Origin: Eleusine coracana subsp. coracana
Taxonomy: Eukaryota > Streptophyta > Magnoliopsida > Poales > Poaceae
DNA length: 64,000 bases
Assembly: GCA_032690845.1 (NCBI GenBank)
Contig: CM064428.1
Coordinates: 59,271,575 to 59,335,574 of the forward strand
Reading direction: 5' to 3'
Under the pieces are notes generated by a model. The model had not been told where the DNA came from. It searched no databases and saw only the letters and a program-made list of their open reading frames with translations. The stretch's first letter is position 1; each line of letters opens with the position of its first letter. A program made the translations under genes and the position numbers. This document shows, piece by piece, positions 11,808 to 22,927 of this stretch.

Positions 11808-12419
11808 AAAAGATAGAGATCCTGTTTAGTCAATTAGACTGAAATACAACATGAATTTGATACTGAAAGTTAGCCCGTAAATAAAGGATAGGGCCTCAAA
11901 TTTGATCTGTGGGCTACGAGTTAAGGTGTCCAAACAGATGGCCCAGCCCAACATGAAATTATTAGCGACATATATAGTTTTGGGCCGGCACGACACGCCG
12001 TTCTTAACAGGTCGTGACGTGGCGGCCCATGAGTCGACGCTTCAGCCCAACACAAAACTATTTAATCGTGCCAGGCTGGCCTATCAGGCACGATGGCCCA
12101 TATAAGAGTACAACCCGTTAACGTTGAAAACAACCCAATAATATTGAAAAGATGAAAAATAAAGCAAAATGTTAAAAAAGAGAAGATTCAAACTTAAAAC
12201 TTCAGGTTGAAAACATAGCATACTAACTACTAGATCAATGTGATATTTTATTTATAAATTTAAAACATATAATTTATTAAAAAAATATAATTAGGTTGTG
12301 TCCATGCTGTCCGCCGGACCGTGGTCTCAGCCCAAGCACGGCGCGACACTCGGGGCTATGCCGGCCTGAGCATGAAATAGTATGGGCCGTGCCGTGCTCG
12401 GGCCGGGCCAATTTTTCCG
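11808..12419. repeat. Grass repeat rich in GGCCCAGCCCGGCACG-type words
   Basis: Segments at 11930-12110 and 12290-12420 contain many GGCCCA / GCCGGCACGACACG / GCCCAAGCACGGCG phrases flanking an AT-rich centre. The same vocabulary occurs at 38310-39010 inside an NLR intron. I take both as members of one transposon-derived repeat family, not genes. The right edge abuts the KTI12 leader. Confidence 0.5.
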
Positions 12420-15400
12420 GGGCTTTAGGCCTCAGCGAGGCTGCGGAGGTCCTCAGCCCTCAGTCGTTCTGCTCGCCTCCGACTCCACCGCCGCTCCCGC
12501 CGTCTCGCCGGCACGCCGCCTCCACCTCGGCCCGTCCACCGCCGTCCCCCTGTCCTCAATCCTCGTACGCGCACGGAGCACGGCGTCCTCAATCCAAACT
12601 AGTCTGCTACTGCCGCGTGCCGCCTGGAACGAGGTCTAAGCCCTTGACCCAATCGCCGCAGTCCGCCAGTTTCAAGGTAAGCATCGACGTCCCCGATTGT
12701 AAATGTAGCAGATTACTTTGGACTTTGAACTTCTCCGCTATCAAATGCGATGCAAATCAAATTTGTGCTTGGTTCATTCCCACATCCCCAAGATGCGTTT
12801 GGATTGGAACCAGCCGCCTCTAGTTCAAATATGGTTCTTTAAATCCCTAGAATGCGTCTCTAAACCCCTTTCTGAAGGACCCTCCCTAACTCATCCGTTT
12901 CTCTCCTGTTGCTCACCATTTGCGCCCACCGCACTTTCCCCTTCAGCCTCTACCTAGATTATTTTTGTTAAACAAAAAGTTCGTCCGTTGATGTATGGAT
13001 GCTTCAGCCGGTCTCACCATTGACGTTGGTTCTGTTTTTTCATCCTAATGAAAACTCACTCGTCTTATTTTTATTGTGTCAAAATGAGAGTAGCTGTATC
13101 AAACAATACAGTCTTCGTTGTCGATTTTCTTCAGTGTCTTCAATTCCATCTCTAGTGAAAATATAAATCCGATATCAAATTTATTAGGTTCACAAATAAT
13201 AGTTTATGAATCAACATAAGTTTATGGCCAGCTATAATAGTCTAAGGCTTGTGACTTGAGATAATCTGTCTTATGGAATCATGTGTTTTATCATCCTATG
13301 GCGACCTGGTATGCCTTGTCACCTAGAATGCTCGTTAGAAACCTTGGTGTAGTGCAGTATATGCCGTCTTTTAAGTTATATTTAATTCAATGAATCTCTG
13401 CTGTGAATATTGTGTTGAGTCAACCTTTTGTAGATAGATAGTCTTTACAGGAAACGTTTTGAAATTATTGCGATGCCTTTCCAATGGAGAAGTTTGGAAC
13501 CATTTTCTCATGATTTTTGTCTCCTCCTAAGGTTTCTTATCATCCATGGCACTTGTCCTCATGTGTGGACAGCCATGCAGTGGCAAGTCAGAGGCTGCTG
13601 CTTGCCTCACTGCTGCACTCCGTTCCTCGTCAGCAGATCTTACCGTTCGCATCATTGACGAGTCCTCACTACATCTGGAGCGCAATGATAGCTACAAAGG
13701 TATTGGAGTCGCCTATCATGGTTGTGCAATTTTCTTTGTGGTACATGCTTATTTTAACCAAACCATGTAATTAGCTTCTTTTTTCCCTTCTTAGATATGG
13801 TTGTGGAGAAAAACTTGAGAGGAGTTTTGAGGTCAGAAGTTGATCGGTCTGTGTCACGAGACAACATAATTATTGTTGATTCTTTGAATAACATTAAGGT
13901 GAGGGAAATGACATATCCTTCATTCTGTTTCTGAAAAATTGTAATGGGTTTTCAATTACTAATAGAAGTGGTCATGATCTATTTTGCTGTTATAGTTCAA
14001 GTTTGTATCAGTGCGATCTATCTACTACTCCCTCGGTCCAGAAAATAGCTAGTTTTGGGTTTGTCCTAAGTCAAAATTGAAAAAGAGTGATTTAAGATAA
14101 ACCAAAAACTAGCTATAATCTGGCTGGGACAGAGGGAGTAAATCTCAATTTGACCCATGTAGAGAGGGAGTAGGCCTCAAGGAGTTTCATGAGTACATAT
14201 ACATGCAGCTATGTGTGATGTAAATTAGTAATGTGACAATCTAGTTGCGAGCATATTATTCTCTCTGACTTCTGTTATGTTGCTACCTCTGAGATGTGCT
14301 TTATAAATTCTCATGCAGCTTGTGTTTGCTTACAAAATGGATTATGCAATTTCTATTGCGCTTATTTATACATTGTCTTGACTTTAATTGCAGTTGGCTG
14401 TTGTGATATGTGTAATGCACTGACTTTCATGAGATTGCAGGGGTACCGGTATGAGTTATGGTGTCTGGCACGTGCATCCGGGATAAGATATTGTGTGGTA
14501 GCCACTTGCCCTCTTGTTCATTTAATGTCTGTATACTTCCTTATTGAATAGTTCTTTTAATATCATTGGCATAGCATAATACAACAAATTTAATGTAATG
14601 ACATTAATGTGTTCTAAAATATTTAGTTAAAACACAAATCAGGTTTGATACCTATCTTGAAATAGCCAATAATTAAATGGGACATCTGATGACACTAAAA
14701 TTGATACAGTGGCTATAATGAATGAAAACATTTATTTGGTAAAAAAAAAAGGACTAGTCAATCAGGTTATCTGTTGGTTAAAGAAGCTACTTGTACTGGC
14801 CTGGATTTTCCTCTAGTGACACAATAGGAATCTTGATGTGTTGAGCACGTTTTTCTGATGAAGACTAGAATAATCAGGATGTTTATCTTCAGTTTTGTTC
14901 ACATCATCTCCTTGCCTGTTGGCTTATATTTGTTGTTCCTTTTGAATCTTGCCTTGAAGTTAAGCACAGCATTAGTGAAGCTAAATTACGTGAATAGTTT
15001 TTAAGTTCAGCAGCTAACTTCCCTAGACAATTTTGTTTTTCAAAAAAAGGGTATTTATATAAAATATTAGGAATTTAATACGCTTTCACACTATTTAATA
15101 TAATGAACCATCTACTAGACGGTGATTTCCTTCATACTTCAACTTCTCTCCTTCAGCTCTTTTGTGATACAGAAGTGGACCACTGTAGGGAATGGAATAG
15201 CAAGTGTCAGGAGAAAGGAGAGCCCTCCTATGATAGCAATATGTAAGTCAGCTTCAATCATTCTGTACTGCATTTGACCTGTTTGCAAAATAAAAGTGGT
15301 TTGAGTTAGAACTTGACACTGCTCAACAACAACAAAAACAAGCCTTTTAGTCCCAAGCAAGTTAGGGTAGGCTAGAGATGAAACTCATGAAACCCAACAA

Positions 15401-18226
15401 AAAAAGACCGGCATAAATAAAGGGAGACTGAAATGAAAAGACAAAAAATAGGAGAGAAGAAAAACAATAGACCAAAAAGATAATAAACCAAAAAAAGGGC
15501 GAAGCCAAAATCAAAGGTTCTGGCACGTGTATTGCTACCCACACTCTCCTATTTCTGGATAATGGGCTAGCTCCTTAACGATATCCAATCCTTCATGTCT
15601 CTCTTCACAGATTCTTCCCATGTCAAGTTTAGTCGTCATGTGTCTTTCTTCGCATCATTGGGGCATCTTATTGCCTGCTAGTGCCACTTGAGGCATCTTA
15701 TCTCAAACAACGTTGTATAGGCTTTTCCTCAACTAGTGCCACCCTAATCTCTCTCTTATGTCGTCCGTTCCAGACACGATCTCTTCTTCTGTGGCCAGAG
15801 ATCCATCACAATATACACATTTCCTTTTTGGTGCGGTGAGTGTGGATTGAACATTTGGCACTGCTAATATATGATATTCTTGACACTTGCTTCAGATTTT
15901 TTACTGTAAAACCTTATGTTTCTTATGGGTTCTTGAGGAGAACAATTGCTCTACTTTGGATCATAGTCCACTGCTTGTTGTATGTACAGTACAGTCAGGT
16001 AGAATTGCTTCTGATACACTTTTCTATCGTGGCAGATTTGAAGATCTCGTAAGGAGGTTTGAGAAGCCAGATAGACGTAATCGTTGGGATTCCCCACTTT
16101 TTGAACTGTTTCCATCTAGAGGTAATAGAGCAGCCCTTGTTTCTTTCCCCATTTAGTTAACATTCATGTTATACTTTTTGAAATGTCGTACTAACTACTA
16201 ATTACTTGTTTCTTTTAATAATTTGGGATTCAAGCAGTTAGACCTGTCTATTTTTTACTGATAGTCATGGAGATGAGTAAATAGATAGCCATGTGCTCAT
16301 GCACTCACATAATCTCTCTATTGATTTTGTGCTCCCATCAAGGCAGTTGCATTAACTCATCCGGTGACTGGTTTCTTAGATTGATGTTTGCTTTTTTTTC
16401 ATTTTTATTTACTGATTCACCTAGATGAATATTTTTTCATTTAATAACAATTCATGTCGAGGCACATGTAATTATTCAATTTCTATGGCAGAGAACTAGC
16501 CCTGGAGAGATTCTTTCAATTGATGTATAGATCCTGGCCAAGGCTTTCACTCTCTCTGCCTATCTTGTGTATTGCCTCTATGCTTTGCTAGGATACTTAC
16601 ATGTGCTTTGGGATGTCTAGTCCTTCATAACTGTACAGCCTTTGTTTGCTTTTGTTTTCTTTTTATATAGTAATATATTACCACAGTAGGCAATTCCCTT
16701 GCTGTATTTCCCTAAAAAAAACATTTCAGTAAAACTGTTCACATTTTACATTTCGCGTGCAGGGCAAGAATGTGACCCACGCAGTTTGGAAAGGTCTACA
16801 ATAAAACCATTTTATGCAGCCTTGAATGTAGAGTCCTTAGAAGCAGTTCATTGTAGTACTCTATTTCATGGAAGACATATTTTGTATGTGCTGCCATATA
16901 ATTTATTTTTCTTTGGTATCAAAGGATAAAGAAATTGTAATCCATACGAAAATGATCGAGTCTAGATATCCTTTTAAATTAGGCAATAAATGCCATTACC
17001 AAATGTCACAGAAATCGGTACCTCGAGGGACCTGAAACATTGGAACTATATGAGTGCCACTTGCAAAAATGTCTCTTTCCATTTGATGCTGTGGAGTACA
17101 ATAATTTTGCACAACAGAACTGTTCTATAATTATTTATGTTTAGGTACAGATGGAGATAGTATTTTATTCCTAGCAACAGAATATGTAATAGTGCTATCT
17201 GAAAATATCAATATTAGAATGACACACAAAGGTATTAAACATTATCTGGATTGTAGAACAAAGCATTTGGCTTTTTCATAAGTGTTTTTGTATGGCAGCC
17301 TCGAAATAGGTGCATTATAGGATAACACAAGGACTGGTAAAAGGTCTAGCTCTGCCAAATTTTAAAATAATCATGAGTGCTCTTTTTTTTTACTTTTAGT
17401 TGTCTTATTATTCTATTTGGTTATTCCATTTTCTCTATTGTTTTTAATAGATGAAATAGTGGAATCATCTCCTGTTATAGCTGAGGCCGTGTCATATTTG
17501 ACAAAGAAACTGGATTCAAAAACAAGAGATGTAAAAGTTCTACAACCTACAATAGCCACTCAGACTGTAAGTAATTTAGTGATTACTTTCTGATATTCCT
17601 TAATTCTGATAGAGAATCAATCAGACTGTAAGTAACTTAATTTTAAGTTAATCATACTGTTTTTTGGTTAGTTTATGTTTTTCCTTGAAAACATAGGAGA
17701 TCATTTCATTTCATTAAGGAGAAAGAGGATACACTCTCCTGTGTGTTCAGAGAAAAAAGGAGAGAGAATACACTTTGTTATAAGTGCAGAACTATTCCAT
17801 ATGTGGTAGTTTTTCTAGTGTAAAATATTAACACATGACTTCACACTGTAGGTACGAACAACAGAGGTTAACTCCCTCTATGAGATGGACAAAGCAACAC
17901 AGGTAATGGCAGTGGTCTTTGGATGGACTATGTTCTTCGGAAATATAGGATCATTTTAACAGACAAGCTTTGATATGAATGACACTTTTGCAGGAGGTGG
18001 TCAATGCAATTGTCGAAGCACAATCTTGTGGTCTTGGGCTAGCCATGAATAAGATTTCTCTTGGACCCAACATGCCAACTATATCCTTTACTGATTGATG
18101 AAACAATGTTGGCTCATTATATCTTAGGAAGTTGTGCATCCATAGATTCTTGTATATAACTTTGTGCTCTCCAGTCTTTGCATAATATCCATCTGCAGTT
18201 CCCTTTTGATGTTATGTCATGAGTAT

Positions 18227-18287
<61 letters not shown>

Positions 18288-18546
18288 TTTGAAAGATCAA
18301 CCTCTGCTGCCCTTTTTACATGAATACTGCTCACTGATCAGATGGTACTGTTGTAATTTGACATCCTTAACTGATTATTACATTAATCTTCAAAGACCAG
18401 TTGGGCTGCCTGAGCTTCGAAGCCTGCGACGCACTTTCATTAAGTTGGCAGGGCAGTACAGCTTGAGTGGACCACCACCTCCAACAGATGCTGATAGTGC
18501 AAAAAGGATGTTTGTGGACTATTTAAACCGTGAAGTTGGTGCATGA
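12420..18546 (+). CDS. KTI12: KTI12/DRL1 Elongator accessory factor, eight coding exons, 301 aa
   Basis: KTI12 (plant DRL1) is a P-loop protein that associates with the Elongator complex needed for tRNA wobble-uridine modification. Coding exons: 13546-13699, 13795-13898, 14441-14497, 15157-15242, 16036-16121, 17451-17566, 17852-17902 with 17994-18080, and 18382-18546. All phases join without a stop to give 301 aa, the family length. The P-loop GQPCSGKS lies at residues 8-15 directly after MALVLMC. The later pieces IIVDSLNNIKGYRYELWC and QRPVGLPELRSLRRTF are family hallmarks. A GC-rich leader exon (about 12420-12676) ends at GTAAGC and joins an acceptor at 13531. All introns are GT-AG except the last, 18081-18381, which is AT-AC with U12 signals. 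A Stowaway MITE and a LINE fragment sit in introns. The gene is convergent with the adenylate kinase gene. Confidence 0.93.
14028..14138. mobile_element. Stowaway MITE in KTI12 intron 3
   Basis: It starts CTCCCTCGGTCC and ends with the inverse GGGACAGAGGGAG, with TA duplicated on both sides (14026-14027 and 14139-14140). Ends and the TA target are those of Tc1/mariner-type Stowaway MITEs. Length 111 bp. Confidence 0.93.
15321..15838 (-). mobile_element. LINE (L1) 3' fragment in KTI12 intron 5
   Basis: Read on the minus strand, broken frames give pieces such as LTWEESVKRDMKDW and AIHVPEP. These are typical of the extreme C-terminus of grass L1 reverse-transcriptase proteins. Then follows the TAGTCCCAAGCAAGTTAGGG-type tail and a (TTG)n run. 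Several stops and frameshifts show it is dead. It explains the open frames on the minus strand here. Confidence 0.8.
18081..18381 (+). other. U12-type AT-AC intron of KTI12
   Basis: The donor is ATATCCTTT immediately after an ACT (Thr) codon and the acceptor ends TTAC. The branch-site motif TCCTTAAC is at 18364-18371, about 11 nt before the acceptor. All three match the U12 (minor spliceosome) consensus. Splicing here joins ...MPT to INLQRPVG in frame. Reading on past the donor hits TGA after four codons. The intron also contains the (AT)28 tract. Confidence 0.9.
18229..18284. repeat. (AT)28 microsatellite
   Basis: Uninterrupted AT dinucleotides inside the U12-type intron of KTI12, about 80 bases from the branch site. 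Confidence 0.97.
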
Positions 18547-18810
18547 TAGCTTTCTCACCTATGATGTATTAACCTTTGGTCATGTATAACATGGTATCAA
18601 ATATATATGGGAAAGTTACTGGGAGACTCTTGGCACTGGCATGTGGTTCTTTTGGTGTGCTTTTTGGCTGGCGTAGGATATCAGTAATCCAAGTCTTTCA
18701 TGACCACACCTGATTCATCTGGAAGCTATTGAGACATGCTGCCGTTGTACTGTGCAATTCTACTGCTAAACTGCTCCAGCTTGTAATCATGAATAGAAAA
18801 CTTGTTATGA

Positions 18811-19177
18811 GAGCTTGTTTGTTTTAACTTATTTGTAGCCAGATTATTTAATCTAGATCAAATAATCTAGGAGGGTAAACAAACAGCTTATTTGATCAAA
18901 TTAAATAATCTAGAGGCTGGATTATGATTATTATAATCCAATAAGCACCTTAAGAGGTGCTTTTTTCAGCTTATTTAGTAAAAGACCCAATACCGTTATC
19001 ATTTTGAAGGAAATTACCCATCTATACTATCAGGTATTATTGTCTTCATAGCAACCAAGAGTATTATTATCTTCTTCCTGTCTATAACCAATAATCTAGA
19101 CAACAATAAGCTAGACAAACAAACAACTCTTTTAGATTATTTAATCTAGATTAACCGCTTGGGAAACAAACAGCCCC
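18811..19177. mobile_element. MITE-like inverted repeat element between KTI12 and adenylate kinase
   Basis: The ends GAGCTTGTTTGTTT and (inverse) GGGGCTGTTTGTTT form a terminal inverted repeat. Internally AGATTATTTAATCTAGAT and AATAATCTAG words recur in both orientations. The target duplication is not clear, so the superfamily is open. Confidence 0.65.
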
Positions 19178-19938
19178 TAAGTAAAATGACCAAGTTCTAC
19201 CACGTTGTATCTGTTTGTACATGTACATAGGAGATGGACATTGAGTTCATTCATGAAAGTTCACCAGGGTTAGATAATCTATGCAAATTCTTTATTTTTC
19301 AAACATTGTCTGCTAATTGTAAATTTAGCTGAACAGATCTTGTAAATTTAGAATAACCTTTTCTATGAGAATCCCAATCCTATTTGAACCACGTAAACAA
19401 ATGTGTCTCTTTAGACGTTTTGTTGCTTCCCCGGTAGCCTGAGATATTCTCCAGGTCTGAACTCGAGCTGTAGGGAATACCAGCGAGCAAAGCCAAGAGA
19501 CATCAAGCCTCCCACTAGGGCCTACCTCCCACCGTCACTCGGGATGGGAAGTTTCACCTTTTCCTTTGTTTTTCTGATTGCCAAACCATTACCAACTATG
19601 CCCCACAAAGAAAACAAAAGGGAAATAAAGAGTGCTAGGACGCTTTTTTGTAGTTATTAATTCACCCCGTACGAATCAATGGAGCTTTTGACATAACTCA
19701 AAAGTCTTCTGAACTCTCTGTAATTGTCAGTGCGGGTACAAAACATTATCCATCATGCCGAAGTATGATTATTATCCGTCATGCCGAAGTATGATTATTC
19801 AAACAAAATCTCGTGACCTTCACTGTGCTCATCAAATCTGATCAGGGTCAGACGAAGAAAAACAAACTCTAAACCTTGGCATTTCAGTATCAATTTGGAC
19901 CTCTACAATATCATCAAATCTCCAAAACGGTGGTACTG
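19178..19938. other. 3' flanks of KTI12 and adenylate kinase
   Basis: No gene. The right part should carry the 3' UTR of the minus-strand adenylate kinase. A 19-base phrase (CCGAAGTATGATTATT with context) is repeated in tandem at 19749-19800. Confidence 0.5.
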
Positions 19939-22874
19939 TCAAGAGAGGACTTTCTGGACCTCAGCAGTCACTTCCTTTGGTGGTTTCTCAGCATGAAGGT
20001 TCGCCACTAATCCCTTCTTGGCATAGTAGTCAATCACCTAGTGAAAGAAACTCAACGTCATTAAGTAAATAATGGCAGGGAGAATGGTTGTTGGCCTCAA
20101 TTAACAGATAGAATGTTAAAAAAAAAAAGAGCAGAAATTTTGCCCATTGTAAGAAGGCATAGAACTTGGGGTCTAGCATAGACATAGTAACACTAATAAG
20201 AAAGAGTGAAATATGGACATGTTCAAGAATTCTGAAATTATAGAAAACTATAACATCCAGAAAGTGACATACTGGCTCAGTTTGTCTGTGGAAGGCCTCA
20301 AGTCTAGACTTCAAAACCTCAGCCGTGTCATCTTTCCTTTGAATCAATGGTTCTCCAGTGACCTGTTGAAAAAGCAAACATATAGGACCAATATTAATTA
20401 AATATACATAGTGGAATACACCATACCCGAAAAGAATTCTTTAACGAGCCACAATACTATTTACTTGAAAATTATGAATGTTCATACAAAAGGAAATATA
20501 CATGACCATTAGAGTTGCATGAAACTCACAGAAATTATGTCATGCAAACATCAATTGTAATGAATTGTGGAATTGTTGGCATCATATGACAAAGTGAGAA
20601 AGGTGGATCAAATCAAACTAAATGCAGACAAAAACAAAATAAAACTTTGTTGTCGATTGTCGTAAACAGTTACATAACAATGACATGCGGGTTAGGTAGA
20701 ACCATTAAACACTACATAGTTTTTGAATAAATGTCCAAAACAATAATATTAGTCATAAACAGAACTAGATATTAGAAAATGGGAACTAGACTAAGCAGCC
20801 AAAAGTCTACAGAAACATGTTCATAGATGAATTTAATAAACATACAATGTAGACCGTGTTCAACTTACATCATCTACTCCAGGAACCTTCGGGGGTGCAA
20901 ATTTTGTGTGGTAACTCCTACCACTGGATGGATGGATCCAACGGCCAGTTATTCTTTCTTCCAAAATTGCATCATCAATAGCAAAGTTAAGAACCTTACC
21001 GATCTTGGTACCCTTATTTTCCAGCATCTCATCAAGCTGAAGAATAACATTTGATGAAACAACAAAAAGAATAAGCACAATCACATATAGGTATTCAAGT
21101 TTGGGAATGCAAGTCAATAGCAGAAATCCATATCATAAATTATTCAGAAATAGATTTTTCTCACCTTCTGTGCTTGAACAACAGTACGAGGGAATCCATC
21201 AAGAATGAAACCCTTTTGGCATGATGGCTTCTTCATGGCTTCGTCTATAATTCCCACGACTAAATCATCAGAAACAAGTTCTCCCTAAGAAATAGCAGAA
21301 TAGAAAACCTTTCAGGTGGATATTCCTCCAACATCTGTTCCTTTTAGGTTTTTGTTAAATTTGAACAGCCTTTACCTTATCCATTGCTTCCTTTGCCTTA
21401 ATTCCTAACGGAGTCTTAGCAGCAACAGCAGCTCTCAACATATCACCAGTTGCTAAGTGGCATAAGCAATATTCATCCTTGATAAGGGGAGACTGTGTTC
21501 CTTTTCCAGAGCCAGGTGGACCTAGAATGTAAGAAAACTAACAAATCAGAAAACTCTCCAACAAAGATCTCCTGAAAGAAAACCTACTCAGGATATCAAA
21601 ACCATAAAGCTTAGTACACATGGGTATGATACACATACAAAGTTAAAAGAAGTTAAAGGTTATATTCATATGTAATAAGTTGATAACAAACATCAAAGTG
21701 AGCAATATAAAGATTGCCATAACACTACATGTTTTCCACAGGTTTTATATGTTATCTTAACACAATGTTTCAAGGTTTTCAAAATAAAGCTGACAAAGAC
21801 AAAGAAGTGTAACAGCCAGTGGCTTAAAAAGCGGACTGGGTTCTACACTCCGCCTAGTGCCTAATCACCACCTAGCTGACCTAATTGAGAATTCGACCAC
21901 ATTGTTTGCAGTGCCTTTTGGACAAAATGTGGCAATATTGCACATTGCATATTCTGTTGGATAATTTTGTGCTTGCTTGATTGGCAAACTTGTTTAGATA
22001 TTTATAATAGAAAATTGCTCAACAAGCCTGGGTATATGGGTAAAAGAAGTTCAACTCATCCAGCCTGGTAAATATATAAGGGAACAATTATGCTGAAGCA
22101 CTTGCACAAAGGGTAAATTACTAATGGAAAGTGACCTTGAAAACTACATTGTCCTGAGAAATTCAAAACAAATCATTTTACTGAATCTCGAGATTTGTTT
22201 TCCATATGACATAATTATGAGTTTACAGGAAAGCATTAAACAAGAGCTATTTATCTAAATCTGAAGTCTCCAGCCAAAGCTAAATGTTCCGATGTGCAAA
22301 AATACTAGATTGCTAAAATCCTTCAAAAGGAGACAAAGGGAATGCCGTCCAACCAAACGGACGAAATTCTCTTCCGAACTTCAAACATTGTCGGAACTCC
22401 CCAACAATTCAAGCAACCACATTGCATCAAGTTGAAAAGGAACAATTTTATATACTTTTATAATTTGCGTAGTTGTGTCCACTTAGACGCTGACCACGAT
22501 TCCACATGATTGCTACTGCTTCTCCTACGAGGCCAGGACACTCCTCGCTTGACGCTTGGGCGTCCGCAGGGAACAAATTCAGAGAGCGAAACGTGTATAG
22601 AGGCAACGAAGCGAGATTCGAACCAAACGGCTACGCGGATATAGAGCCCAGACCAATCTCCGGACGCGAAAGGGGGGGATCTCCCGGTTTGCCACCGGAT
22701 CTTGACCTGCGCACGCGCAAGGAACAGAAAAGCGGAGGAGAGGGGAGAGGCGGACGGACCGATGAGGATGAGGCGCTTGTCGGGCTTGGAGCTGCACTTC
22801 ATGCGGCGGAGCAGCTCGTGCATCAGATCCAGGGACGGCACGTCCTCCAGGTTCGCCGCCGTCGGGGACGCCAT
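19939..22874 (-). CDS. Adenylate kinase, six exons, 245 aa
   Basis: Adenylate kinase interconverts ATP + AMP and 2 ADP. Exons in gene order: 22874-22760, 21521-21376, 21284-21165, 21036-20869, 20362-20273, 20037-19939. All are bounded by GT-AG and join in phase to 245 aa. Seen are the Walker A loop GPPGSGKGTQ (residues 39-48, split by intron 1), the AMP-binding ATGDMLR, the GFILDGFPRT motif, and the LID region starting RWIHPSSGRSYH with GEPLIQRKDD. A full LID makes this a long-type enzyme. The N-terminus lacks an obvious plastid transit peptide, so a cytosolic or mitochondrial location is more likely. A PIF/Harbinger transposon begins about 55 bases upstream of the ATG and must supply or displace promoter sequence. 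The gene is convergent with KTI12. Confidence 0.95.
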
Positions 22875-22927
22875 CGTCGCCGCGAGCTCGCCGTTCCTCG
22901 GTGCTGCGACGGTTTTAGCTCTCTTGC

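Noticed and set aside
20030..20401. 115-residue frame at the adenylate kinase locus
   Set aside because: It is exon 5 reading through into its intron; splice sites give the normal kinase sequence.
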